A model generated the notes under the pieces. The model had not been told where the DNA came from and did no database searches. It saw nothing but the letters and a program-made list of their open reading frames with translations. A DNA stretch of 64,000 nt from positions 124,001 to 188,000 of the forward strand of contig CAZUTO010000001.1 of assembly GCA_964623085.1 (NCBI GenBank), in the 5' to 3' direction. This stretch comes from CAZUTO01 sp964623085. GTDB taxonomy: Bacteria; Pseudomonadota; Gammaproteobacteria; Pseudomonadales; GM7GCV1. How positions within the stretch are numbered: position 1 is the first letter of the stretch; every line of letters begins with the position of its first letter. Positions 1 through 8,179 of the stretch are shown in pieces. Position numbers and translations under genes: made by a program.

Positions 1-2256
1 GTAGCGCAATCATTTAAAGGGGTTGTGGTTGGAGAGATCGTGGCTATAGAGCCACATCCAGATGCCGAGAAGCTTCGAGTTTGCCAAGTTGATGATGGCA
101 CAGAGCATTTGCAAATTGTTTGTGGGGCCTCTAATGCTCGGAAGGGTATTCGCGTTCCGTTAGCCAAGGTGGGTGCTCAGCTGCCCGGTGATTTTGAAAT
201 TAAAAAAGCAAAGCTCAGAGGCGTGGAGTCAGACGGGATGCTCTGCGCGCGAGAAGAGCTAGGAGTCGCCGGCGATTCTAGCGGCCTATGGGAGTTGCCA
301 TCAGGAGCTCCAATTGGCGAATGTGTCCGAAAGGCACTATCGCTAGACGACAAAATCATCGATATAGATTTGACGCCTAATCGCGCGGACTGTTTGAGTG
401 TCCAAGGAATAGCGAGAGATGTGGGCGTATTTACGAGTACAGATTTAACAGAACCCCAAATATCGGCGGTGTCGGCAGAAACGGATAGGGTGTTCCCCGT
501 CAAGTTAACGGCCGAAGAAGCCTGTCCCATCTATGTGGGAAGAGTCATTGAGGGTGTGGATCTCAGTGCAGAAACGCCAGACTGGATAAAAGACCGCTTG
601 GCTCGTAGCGATATCGGCTCTATTCATCCTGCGGTAGACGTTACGAACTACGTTATGCTCGAGTTGGGGCAGCCAATGCACGCGTTCGATCTGACTAAAT
701 TGACGGGCGAGATTGATGTTCGTTATGCGCAGGCAGGGGAAGAGCTTGCATTATTGGACGGTCAGACCGTCACTTTGGATGATCAAACGTTGCTAATAGC
801 TGATCAAAATGGTCCATTAGCAATGGCCGGAATCATGGGCGGAAAAGGTTCTGAAATAACGGAATCAACAACGGATGTGTTTTTTGAGTCTGCGTTTTTT
901 AATCCCCTAGCTATTACTGGTAAAGCCCGCGCCTATGGTTTGCATACCGATTCGTCGCATCGCTTCGAGCGTGGTGTTGACCCAGCTCTCCAAGAAATTG
1001 CTATTGAGCGCGCTACGGAACTATTGATTGCTATTTCTGGCGGCAAAGCAGGTAAAACAATATCAACAAAAACAAATACCTATAACAATAACCTAGAAAG
1101 TATTGAGATTAGGTTGAAGCGTTTAGAACAGTTGCTAGGCTGTCAGTTTGAAGGCACACAAGTCGAAGAAATTTTGCAGCGGCTTGGGTTAGAAATTATC
1201 GAATCGAGCAAAGATCGCTGGTTAACTAAACCGCCTAGTTGGCGCTTCGATCTCCAGATAGAAGAAGATTTGGTAGAGGAAATAGCTCGTATCTACGGTT
1301 ATGACAAGCTTCCTGAACGTACGCTATTAGCAGCTCAGCATATCGAAGCGCGTTCGGAGACGCTTGCTTCTCGACGTTCTTATATGGAGCAGCTCGTTAG
1401 CCGTGGTTTTAGAGAAGTGATTTCATACAGTTTTATCGCACCGGAGCTGCACCAGCTCTGTTTTCAGAATAAACCAACAATATCTGTTCAAAATCCGATT
1501 GCTGAAGATATGTCAGTTATGCGAGTGTCGCTGATACCAGGTGTCTTGAAGGCTGCGCAATACAATCTCAATAGACAGCGCTCTGATTTACGATTGTTTG
1601 AATCAGGTATGGTATTTATTCCGACAGAATCTGGTGAAATGACGCAGGAAAATCGTGTCGCAGGGCTGTTAACGGGTTCTCGGCGACCAGAAGGCTGGGC
1701 GAATGATGTAGCGGAGCTAGATTTTTACGATTTAAAGAACGAAGTAGAGCTTTTACTTGGGCGGAATATTGACTGCGAGCCAGGGGAGTGGGGCGGGCTG
1801 GCACATCCCGGTCAATCCGCCCGGATAAGACTGGATGGACGGTCAGTAGGCTGGTTGGCAAAAGTGCACCCTAAGTTGGAAGCTTTGCTAGATTTTGGCC
1901 AATCTGTCTTTGTATTTGAATTGCAAGAAAACGCAGTAAGAGCGCAGGCTGTTCCTCATTTTTCAGCGCTTTCTAAGTATCCAGCCGTGCGTCGTGATTT
2001 GGCGTTGGTCGTTGATAAAGCCCTACCTGTCGGTGAATTATTAGCTGAAGTGCATGATTACTGTGGGGATTTATTGGTCGAGGCTAGAATTTTTGACATA
2101 TATGAGGGACAGGGTATTGATTATAATGAAAAAAGTGTAGGGTTAGGCTTGACGTTCAGAGATAATTCCCGCACTCTAAACGACGAACTTGTGACTGAAA
2201 AAGTGGAAGAGCTAGTTAGCCACTTAAATAAGCGTCACAACGCGCGTCAAAGATAA
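1..2256 (+). CDS. pheT: Phenylalanine-tRNA ligase beta subunit (5' end outside window)
   Basis: This is the beta chain of the alpha2beta2 cytoplasmic enzyme that charges tRNA-Phe. The reading frame is open from base 1, so the true start lies upstream; roughly 40 N-terminal residues are missing. The visible part begins in the tRNA-binding OB-fold (EPHPDAEKLRVCQV). It continues through the B3/B4 editing region, the B5 domain and the catalytic-like domain, and ends in the anticodon-binding FDX domain (KYPAVRRDLALVVD). The ihfA gene follows after 13 bases, so the two are probably co-transcribed, as in other gammaproteobacteria. Nothing looks broken. Confidence 0.97.
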   Translation, partial: VAQSFKGVVVGEIVAIEPHPDAEKLRVCQVDDGTEHLQIVCGASNARKGIRVPLAKVGAQLPGDFEIKKAKLRGVESDGMLCAREELGVAGDSSGLWELPSGAPIGECVRKALSLDDKIIDIDLTPNRADCLSVQGIARDVGVFTSTDLTEPQISAVSAETDRVFPVKLTAEEACPIYVGRVIEGVDLSAETPDWIKDRLARSDIGSIHPAVDVTNYVMLELGQPMHAFDLTKLTGEIDVRYAQAGEELALLDGQTVTLDDQTLLIADQNGPLAMAGIMGGKGSEITESTTDVFFESAFFNPLAITGKARAYGLHTDSSHRFERGVDPALQEIAIERATELLIAISGGKAGKTISTKTNTYNNNLESIEIRLKRLEQLLGCQFEGTQVEEILQRLGLEIIESSKDRWLTKPPSWRFDLQIEEDLVEEIARIYGYDKLPERTLLAAQHIEARSETLASRRSYMEQLVSRGFREVISYSFIAPELHQLCFQNKPTISVQNPIAEDMSVMRVSLIPGVLKAAQYNLNRQRSDLRLFESGMVFIPTESGEMTQENRVAGLLTGSRRPEGWANDVAELDFYDLKNEVELLLGRNIDCEPGEWGGLAHPGQSARIRLDGRSVGWLAKVHPKLEALLDFGQSVFVFELQENAVRAQAVPHFSALSKYPAVRRDLALVVDKALPVGELLAEVHDYCGDLLVEARIFDIYEGQGIDYNEKSVGLGLTFRDNSRTLNDELVTEKVEELVSHLNKRHNARQR

Positions 2257-2269
2257 AATTGGATAGACA

Positions 2270-2578
2270 ATGAATTCAGCGCTGACAAAAGCCGATTTGG
2301 CAGAAATGTTGTTTAATGATCTCGGATTAAATAAAAGAGAAGCAAAAGAAATTGTTGAGCTTTTCTATGAGGGAATTAAGGAATCACTAGAAGCTAATGA
2401 GCCAGTTAAGCTTTCTGGATTTGGTAACTTTGAATTGAGGGAGAAAAACCCTCGCCCCGGTCGGAACCCGAAAACGGGTGAAGAGATCCCGATTTCTGCC
2501 AGACGTGTTGTGACATTTAGGCCAGGCCAGAAATTACGTGCCCGTGTAGAGAGCTATGCTAGAACCAAGTCAAAATAA
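2270..2578 (+). CDS. ihfA: Integration host factor subunit alpha
   Basis: This 102-residue protein is the alpha subunit of the DNA-bending nucleoid heterodimer IHF. The HU/IHF signature is clear: the N-terminal helix (ALTKADLAEMLF), the core KLSGFGNFELREK, the minor-groove arm around RPGRNPKTGEEIPI, and the end RRVVTFRPGQKL. Length is normal for IhfA. It sits directly after pheT, where IhfA is found in enterics and pseudomonads, which supports alpha over beta or HU. Its last 23 bases overlap the start of the next gene. Confidence 0.96.
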   Translation: MNSALTKADLAEMLFNDLGLNKREAKEIVELFYEGIKESLEANEPVKLSGFGNFELREKNPRPGRNPKTGEEIPISARRVVTFRPGQKLRARVESYARTKSK

Positions 2579-2912
2579 CGAATTACCGCCGATCCCGAGC
2601 AAGCGTTACTTTACTATTGGTGAAGTGAGCGAGTTGTGTGATGTTAAACCGCATGTGCTTCGCTATTGGGAACAAGAATTTCCAAACTTGAGCCCGGTAA
2701 AGCGCCGCGGTAATCGCAGATATTATCAGCGGCAAGATGTGGTGCTAATACGCCAGATACGCGCGCTTCTTTATGAGCAAGGCTACACTATCGGTGGAGC
2801 TATAGCGCGATTAACGAGCGACTCCAATAAGCAAGATATTAGTGAGAAGAAACAAATCATTGACGAGCTACTCAAGGAATTAAATGATTTGCTCAAATAC
2901 TTGAAAACCTAA
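2556..2912 (+). CDS. MerR-family transcriptional regulator
   Basis: This 118-residue protein has an N-terminal MerR winged-helix domain (YFTIGEVSELCDVKPHVLRYWEQEF, split here as TIGEVSEL and HVLRYWEQEF) and a short C-terminal helix for dimerisation. The effector domain is very short and has no metal-binding cysteine cluster, so the signal it senses cannot be predicted. It starts inside ihfA with a 23-base overlap, which suggests translational coupling. A MerR gene between ihfA and tRNA-Pro is a known gammaproteobacterial arrangement, for example in Pseudomonas. The target genes are unknown. Confidence 0.88.
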   Translation: MLEPSQNNELPPIPSKRYFTIGEVSELCDVKPHVLRYWEQEFPNLSPVKRRGNRRYYQRQDVVLIRQIRALLYEQGYTIGGAIARLTSDSNKQDISEKKQIIDELLKELNDLLKYLKT

Positions 2913-2984
2913 GTTAGGTCGTTTCAGTTCGCAGTCCCCTAGGGTATTATTCACGCCCCAAATAAGATTTCGTATCGAATAATT

Positions 2985-3061
2985 CGGAGTGTAGCGCAGT
3001 TTGGTAGCGCACCACACTGGGGGTGTGGTGGTCGTCGGTTCAAATCCGGCCACTCCGACCA
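2985..3061 (+). tRNA. tRNA-Pro (anticodon GGG)
   Basis: A 77-base cloverleaf can be folded by eye. The acceptor stem CGGAGTG pairs with CACTCCG. The D-arm begins TAGCGCAG. The anticodon stem CCACA/TGTGG encloses the loop CTGGGGG, giving anticodon GGG, and the T-arm carries GGTTCAAATCC. The 3' CCA is encoded. It lies downstream of the ihfA-merR genes and is followed by a strong terminator. Confidence 0.97.
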
Positions 3062-3067
3062 AGTACC

Positions 3068-3100
3068 AAAGAGCCGCTTTTGAGCGGCTCTTTTATTTTT
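3068..3100 (+). terminator. Rho-independent terminator after tRNA-Pro
   Basis: A GC-rich hairpin, GAGCCGCTTTTGAGCGGCTC, is followed by TTTTATTTTTT. It ends the pheT-ihfA-merR-tRNA-Pro transcript. The stem also has A residues on its left side, so it may act for the minus-strand gene at 3163 as well. Confidence 0.9.
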
Positions 3101-3162
3101 TCACTTCTTTACAGATGACTGCTTCCATCTTCCGCCAGCGATCGTAAAGTTAATTTGCTTGG

Positions 3163-3405
3163 TTACGATTCTGATGTTTTTTTGGCGGGCGTTTTTTCTG
3201 CTTTGATTTGCAAATCTGATATATCCAGCGCGGCTTTTACTTGAATCCAGATATCACGTTCTAGTTTATAAAAGAGTTCGTCGAGTTGTTTTGTATTTGC
3301 CGCGCCCAATACCTCCTGAGACATAGCGACAGAGATCCTTCGTTTCATAATTGGATCGCTAATAGCTTTATATAGTGCAGCTTTACGTGGTTCGCTAATA
3401 TCCAA
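3163..3405 (-). CDS. Small hypothetical protein at the end of the envelope cluster
   Basis: This 80-residue protein is not recognised. It is mainly helical and charged, with a lysine-rich C-terminus (KAEKTPAKKTSES), no signal peptide and no membrane segment. A stop codon lies immediately upstream in frame, so the start is TTG at 3405 or an internal ATG (residue 20). An AGAGAG stretch precedes the TTG. It lies 33 bases after the stop of the M48 protease gene on the same strand, so it may be the last gene of the operon. It is probably real but remains uncertain because of the start codon. Confidence 0.55.
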   Translation of the reverse strand: MDISEPRKAALYKAISDPIMKRRISVAMSQEVLGAANTKQLDELFYKLERDIWIQVKAALDISDLQIKAEKTPAKKTSES

Positions 3406-3438
3406 CTAGTTTCATCTCTCTTGACGGTGAATGATCCT

Positions 3439-4869
3439 CTACTCTGGGGTCTTAATCCAAGTTCCTGGCTGCGCTTCACCCTGAGGGTAATACCCGTTTA
3501 TTAGTCGAAGGAAATCTTCTGTATAGCGTCCGAGTGACTGTGCCTGAGCGAGTTCGGCGAACGTTTCTCCCGGTGCCAGTTGACGATAAGTGACATTCTT
3601 TATATCGCTAGGTGGAAAGTCGCTCGGCTCCGCAGGACGAAAGCTGCGAATAACCTTAACGATGGCTTCGTCGGCTTCTTCTGACAGTGGAGACGGAGAC
3701 TGAGATTCAAAAAAATAGGCGTTAGCGCCGAGCTTTACTAAGGCTACACGCTTGTCACCATCTTCTGCTTTTTCAATACCCATTAAAGCCTCGTCTTCTT
3801 CGGCGCGATCTTCATCGTAGACGCCTTCAGCATCGGTTAGGTCGGTAATCTGGTGCTCCGAAAGAAGTAACTCTTCTGCAGGCAAGCTAATATCGCTCGG
3901 TCTGGTGACATTAATATGCAATTCAATTCCTTCGTCCGAGTTCAGCATGATGGTTTGACCGCTAATGGACTGCTGCCAAGAATCGGGGTAGGCGAAAGTG
4001 ACGCGCAGACCGCGGCTAGCATATCGTTCATAGCCTGGTGGTCGAACACTATTGTCATTCTCTCCAAATACGATGCCATCAATGATTTGTCTGAATTCTG
4101 TGCGGCCCACAAAGGCCTCACCAGGTGGCAGTTGCCCAGCTTGGTCAATGACTTCACGCAGTCGCTGATCATTGCGGGGATGGGAAGCAAAAACCCCATG
4201 GTAGGTCTGTGGTGATCCGCCTGCGGCTCTTGATTGTAAAGCGCTAAACGTTTGGTGGTCTTTGAGAATTCCTAGGACCTCAACGAGTGCTTCGGGGTCA
4301 TAGCCTGTTTTATATAAATAGGAGGCGCCAAATTCGTCGGCCTCTAATTCCATTTCACGACCAAAACCACTCACTCTTACAGAGTTCTCCAATCGTATTG
4401 CGTCTCCAATATCGCCGTTAAACGTCGCTAGAGATGCAATAAAGGCAGCAACGCCACCGAGGGTTTGCTGTCGCGTTTGGCGCGCTGTATGTCGTTTTGT
4501 AACATGAGCAATCTCGTGAGCAAGCACAGCAGCCAGTTGTGCTTCGGAAGTCAGGTAACTCAATAGTCCTCGATTAATGTAGACATAGCCGCCTTGAATA
4601 GCAAACGCGTTGATTCCTCCGCTATCCACGATAAAAAAGTGAAATTCACGGTCTGCCCATTCGCTATTTGCTACAAGTTTCTCACCTATTTCACGGACGT
4701 AGGCATTTACTTTTTCATCGGTGTAAAAATGAGTGAATTCCGAAAGTTGCTCATGCGCCTCCCTGCCTCTTCGCTCTTCCGCAGTTTCGGCGACAAGATT
4801 AAAAGACAAAGTTGCCAAAAGCAGAAAAACGCTGGCTTGAATCTGATGTTTTCGTAATTGATTCATCAT
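3439..4869 (-). CDS. Exported M48-family metalloprotease
   Basis: This 476-residue protein starts with a signal peptide (residues 1-28). It is followed by an M48 peptidase domain with the zinc motif HEIAH (residues 118-122) and the third-ligand helix ELEAD (174-178). The layout resembles the BepA/LoiP group of periplasmic proteases that act in outer-membrane protein quality control. The C-terminal part (about 425-476) looks like a LysM-type or similar small domain (YRQLAPGETFAELAQAQ). Its ATG shares one base with the stop of the lipoprotein gene before it, so it is translationally coupled to the cluster. This suggests a processing or quality-control role for that system. The substrate is unknown. 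Confidence 0.88.
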   Translation of the reverse strand: MMNQLRKHQIQASVFLLLATLSFNLVAETAEERRGREAHEQLSEFTHFYTDEKVNAYVREIGEKLVANSEWADREFHFFIVDSGGINAFAIQGGYVYINRGLLSYLTSEAQLAAVLAHEIAHVTKRHTARQTRQQTLGGVAAFIASLATFNGDIGDAIRLENSVRVSGFGREMELEADEFGASYLYKTGYDPEALVEVLGILKDHQTFSALQSRAAGGSPQTYHGVFASHPRNDQRLREVIDQAGQLPPGEAFVGRTEFRQIIDGIVFGENDNSVRPPGYERYASRGLRVTFAYPDSWQQSISGQTIMLNSDEGIELHINVTRPSDISLPAEELLLSEHQITDLTDAEGVYDEDRAEEDEALMGIEKAEDGDKRVALVKLGANAYFFESQSPSPLSEEADEAIVKVIRSFRPAEPSDFPPSDIKNVTYRQLAPGETFAELAQAQSLGRYTEDFLRLINGYYPQGEAQPGTWIKTPE

Positions 4870-5543
4870 TAGCTAGCCTCCTCGGAGGATTGTAAAAAAT
4901 CAGCTATCTGATCGCCCATGCCGTCACAAGCATTAGCTTGGACGCGAGCTAAAAGTGGCACTGGAATAAAAATCGCAGGGAGATATGAGGTGCCCTGAGC
5001 GTCTGTGGAGATTCTTCCAACTTCATTCGTTTCTTGAAAATCCCATATACTTGCTTCGTAATTACTTTGGTCTTCCCATACCCCAAATCCAAAACAGCCC
5101 GCTGCACCAGGTAAAATCGTACAGCTCAGCGTGCCGCCACTGCTAGTTTGTTCAGTGCCACCCTCAATCCAAATCATGTATTTGACGTTGCGCTGTTTTA
5201 GCGCATCTTCTACATAGGGTTGGTCTAGGATCTGTATGAATTTCTCAAGATTTAAAGGCGCCGTTCTAGGTTCAAACCACGGGTAGAGCGCATTTTGGAA
5301 TTCGGTCTCGTCGATAACATTGAGTCCACCACCGATATTTGACTTTAGTTTTCTGCCGACACAGCTGACTAGGCTGGGCTCAGTCTCATATTCAGAAGAA
5401 TGATGGCGTCCTAGTACGACGATAGTATCTTTGCTGGGATCGATTTGGGTATTGTCTAAACGTATCTGGTCGATAGTCACCGTAGTGCAACCAACCATTG
5501 CAGAACCTATAAATAGAAGAAGAAATAATCTACAGATATTCAT
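4869..5543 (-). CDS. Lipoprotein of the envelope cluster (224 aa)
   Basis: The product has a lipoprotein signal sequence ending in the lipobox-like VGC, with lipidation expected at Cys19. The mature part contains four further cysteines (in LVSCVGRKL, LSCTILPGAAGCFGFG and QANACDGMG), which could form disulfides in the periplasm. A segment resembling a curli-assembly CsgG-like or TPM-like fold cannot be established by eye, so I give no function. Its start overlaps the previous gene's stop by four bases (ATGA), and the M48 protease start overlaps its own stop by one base. It therefore belongs to the cluster's operon. Confidence 0.85.
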   Translation of the reverse strand: MNICRLFLLLFIGSAMVGCTTVTIDQIRLDNTQIDPSKDTIVVLGRHHSSEYETEPSLVSCVGRKLKSNIGGGLNVIDETEFQNALYPWFEPRTAPLNLEKFIQILDQPYVEDALKQRNVKYMIWIEGGTEQTSSGGTLSCTILPGAAGCFGFGVWEDQSNYEASIWDFQETNEVGRISTDAQGTSYLPAIFIPVPLLARVQANACDGMGDQIADFLQSSEEAS

Positions 5544-6118
5544 AGTGGAGATGCCTCAACATTATTGGACAGCCAAAGAGCGATATCTGGCTGCCGCTTG
5601 AAACCGATAGACAGCTGAGTGCCAATATCTCGCAATGCGATATTAGTAGCCGCATTAATTGCTGTTCCGGGTCGTTTAAGAAGTGCGGTGGGTGTTTTGC
5701 CGTAACCGGTAATAATCCAGTCAGCAACGGGGTTACCATCTGCTTCTTGTATTAAAACACGGTACTTGATCCAAACCTCGTATATCTGAGAGCTGGTTTG
5801 TCGCGGTACCGCATATTGGAATTCGTCAATGGATGGCGTCATCATTAATGTTGGCGCTGGTTCATTTCCCGTAAACATAGCATCCGTTATTGTTTCGAAT
5901 AACACCTGCTGTGCGCTGCCAAGTTCGATTGTTACGTCCGATTCTTCGCGATCATCTTCATACACATAGTTAACGAAATCGCTATCCAAATGTAATTCAA
6001 GATAGACGGGAATGGGTTCCACAAGCGGGGAAGGGTACTCCCCATCGATACTATAGGTGGAAGCACAGCTAACCAAAAACAAAGGAAAGCAAAGTATGGC
6101 CAAGCGTACGAATGTCAT
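5540..6118 (-). CDS. Lipoprotein of the envelope cluster (192 aa)
   Basis: This protein begins with a typical lipoprotein signal (LFLVSCAS, lipidated Cys18). The mature domain appears to be a mixed alpha/beta periplasmic domain without recognised motifs. The pattern of a conserved small lipoprotein with a C-terminal amphipathic region (TALLKRPGTAINAATNIALRD, shortened here as AINAATNIALRDIG) resembles lipoproteins thought to reach the outer membrane, but the family is not identified. It lies ten bases after the second VWA gene and overlaps the next lipoprotein gene by four bases. It probably works with both. Confidence 0.83.
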   Translation of the reverse strand: MTFVRLAILCFPLFLVSCASTYSIDGEYPSPLVEPIPVYLELHLDSDFVNYVYEDDREESDVTIELGSAQQVLFETITDAMFTGNEPAPTLMMTPSIDEFQYAVPRQTSSQIYEVWIKYRVLIQEADGNPVADWIITGYGKTPTALLKRPGTAINAATNIALRDIGTQLSIGFKRQPDIALWLSNNVEASPL

Positions 6119-6128
6119 TATTCTTGTC

Positions 6129-7118
6129 TCATCGGAAATCGTTTAACCCGACAAAGGTCCCGGCGTTTTGATGTGCCAATTCTCTCATAAGCGCCGCGAA
6201 GGGAATAACGGTATTACTGTTTGCCGCAAATTGCACAGGGAAACCAATGGCATGTATTCTGACTCTAGGCTCACCATCGGGAGTGGCGCGATTTAGTGCC
6301 GAGACGGTATTTAATACGGGTTCTAAGCGCTGACCGGTATAGTCATCGCCAAACACATAGAGGCTAATTTTTCTATCTGGTGAATAAAACTCGCGAATGG
6401 CGGCGTTAATCCCTTCAACTGGGCTACTGTTACTAAACGGGTTCCAAACACGGAGCTGTTGGAGAATAATTCCTCTGCGAGCCGGCGTGTCCTCAATCCA
6501 CTGTCCTCTAAAGCTGGCAAACATATACTGCCCCTGATCATTCATTATCTGAATGCCCTTAACCGTGGGGTAAATGTCTAGAATATTAGTCACTTCTTCA
6601 ATGACGCGGTTCCAAGCAAAGTTAAACATGCTGCCAGAGGTATCAATGATAAAGATAATGTATTCGGAATCGACAGGGATACCGCCAATGACATTGTCGC
6701 GACGACGATGAAAGTCGCCCAGAAGTCTTTGCATTTCCGCTGTCAGGCTCTGCAAAGCCGTCTCTAGATTTGAAAGCTCATCTTCTTGGTCGATGCTCGT
6801 CGATTTTACCGTTGTTAGGTTTTGCTGCGTTTGATCAAACTTCCCGCGTAGGATAGCCACAGCTTCAGTTTCCAAACCCAATTGCTCTTGTTTGGCATTC
6901 AACTCTCTCTCGAGATAATCGATTTCGCCACGAATACTGAAAAGCTCCTCTTGTAGACTTCTTACACGGCCCTTGTCGTCAGCATCGGACTCTTCAAGTA
7001 CTTCCACTTGGCCCGTCTGAATGATGAAGATCAACAGTACGATGGCGCCAAAACCACAGCAAATGATATCCAAGAAGGATACATTAGTGTCTTCTGTTGA
7101 GCGCCTAGACTTACTCAT
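6129..7118 (-). CDS. TolR/ExbD-like transmembrane helix fused to coiled coil and VWA domain (copy 2)
   Basis: This 329-residue protein has one N-terminal membrane helix (about 12-34) with an acidic residue at the motif SFLDIICCGFGAIVLL. Asp17 lies where TolR, ExbD and MotB carry their proton-binding aspartate. A coiled coil follows (about 50-140). A von Willebrand A domain comes next, with the MIDAS motif DTSGS (159-163) and a later acidic loop (VFGDD). ATG at 7118 is preferred because it gives a four-base ATGA overlap with the preceding gene; a TTG two codons earlier is possible. It is a paralogue of the upstream neighbour. It is probably a stator-like partner of the proton-channel protein at 9494-10288 and projects into the periplasm. 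Confidence 0.88.
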   Translation of the reverse strand: MSKSRRSTEDTNVSFLDIICCGFGAIVLLIFIIQTGQVEVLEESDADDKGRVRSLQEELFSIRGEIDYLERELNAKQEQLGLETEAVAILRGKFDQTQQNLTTVKSTSIDQEDELSNLETALQSLTAEMQRLLGDFHRRRDNVIGGIPVDSEYIIFIIDTSGSMFNFAWNRVIEEVTNILDIYPTVKGIQIMNDQGQYMFASFRGQWIEDTPARRGIILQQLRVWNPFSNSSPVEGINAAIREFYSPDRKISLYVFGDDYTGQRLEPVLNTVSALNRATPDGEPRVRIHAIGFPVQFAANSNTVIPFAALMRELAHQNAGTFVGLNDFR

Positions 7119-8179
7119 GGCCAATCTCTAGGTGGAGCAATGAAAGAACCTCGCGTATTGACGGCCAGTCCCCAAAAGGCCGAAGCTGCTAGTAAATCAC
7201 CTTCCATAGGTAAAAGTAGTGTATTTATAGGCGTATTTCTAGGTAAATCCCTTGTAGCAGCTCGAAAAAACCCCAATCTTTGGTTTCCCGACACTGTATT
7301 GCCCCTTGGGCTCTCTGCCATCGTGGGTAAGCCATCGGTGATCAAGAATACATTGTCTGGTCTAGGGCTTAACGAACCAATGACGTCCATTGCGTTATGG
7401 AGGCTCGTGCCGTTTTCTGGAATAGTATTGTTGAGGTTATCAATAGCGAGCGTCATATTTGGTCTATCCGTTGTCTCGAGCCATTTACCTTCGGAACCCG
7501 ATAAAGCGGCTTTAGCCGTTTCATTAAACGAATAAAGCTGAAAGTGTGTTCCTGGATCGAGATTAGCCACGATCCAATCTACGATCGACAGTGTTTGCTG
7601 CCACTTCGCTGATGCTAATTTGACATCATCAGGACGAATTCGACGTCGAATAACATTTACGATTGTTTCATCTAACATGCTCGCAGAGCTATCGACCAGA
7701 ATTAGCACATAATCGCCACCCAGCTTGAGGCCTGTTAGATATTGGCGATCACCTTCACCGACAAACGCTCGCACCCGATTTCCGGAACTATTTTCGTTCT
7801 CTAGCGCTTGCTTTTGTTGCTCAAGCCGAGCAATTTGATCTTGTATTCGCGCTACTTCGTCTTCAGCGGAAGGCCCTAATAGATCAATTTCGCCTAGCAG
7901 ACGGTTAATTTCATCTTGTATTTGCCTCGCCAAGCCACGCGCTTCGGCTAATTCGTCGTCTACGTTACTGATTGTATTGCGGATACGAGCGAGGTTCTCT
8001 TGTCCTGCAAGAATTTCTTCAGACAACAGAGATGTTTCAGCACTCAAATCTGGGGATAATTCTGAGGTTCGATCCGTTTTATGGGTGATTATCAGGAACA
8101 ACAATACGGCCGCACCTAGGCCACAAGACATGATGTCAAGGAACGACAAATTAAATACGTTGGGCTGTCGCCGTTTCAT
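7115..8179 (-). CDS. TolR/ExbD-like transmembrane helix fused to coiled coil and VWA domain (copy 1)
   Basis: This 354-residue protein has the same layout as its downstream neighbour. A membrane helix (about 11-32) carries the motif SFLDIMSCGLGAAVLLFLI, with Asp15 in the TolR/ExbD/MotB position. A coiled coil follows at about 55-130. The VWA domain (about 155-350) has MIDAS motif DSSAS (163-167), a threonine loop (NGTSLHNAM) and an acidic loop (LITDGLPT). All MIDAS elements look intact, so metal-dependent ligand binding is plausible. Its ATG directly follows the stop of the actin-like gene. The two copies differ clearly in sequence, which argues for distinct roles rather than a recent duplication. 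Confidence 0.88.
   Translation of the reverse strand: MKRRQPNVFNLSFLDIMSCGLGAAVLLFLIITHKTDRTSELSPDLSAETSLLSEEILAGQENLARIRNTISNVDDELAEARGLARQIQDEINRLLGEIDLLGPSAEDEVARIQDQIARLEQQKQALENENSSGNRVRAFVGEGDRQYLTGLKLGGDYVLILVDSSASMLDETIVNVIRRRIRPDDVKLASAKWQQTLSIVDWIVANLDPGTHFQLYSFNETAKAALSGSEGKWLETTDRPNMTLAIDNLNNTIPENGTSLHNAMDVIGSLSPRPDNVFLITDGLPTMAESPRGNTVSGNQRLGFFRAATRDLPRNTPINTLLLPMEGDLLAASAFWGLAVNTRGSFIAPPRDWP

Noticed and set aside
6129..8179. Bat aerotolerance or MoxR-VWA operon
   Set aside because: There is no MoxR AAA ATPase gene, and the VWA domains lie on TolR-like anchors, not on the BatA/BatB layout.
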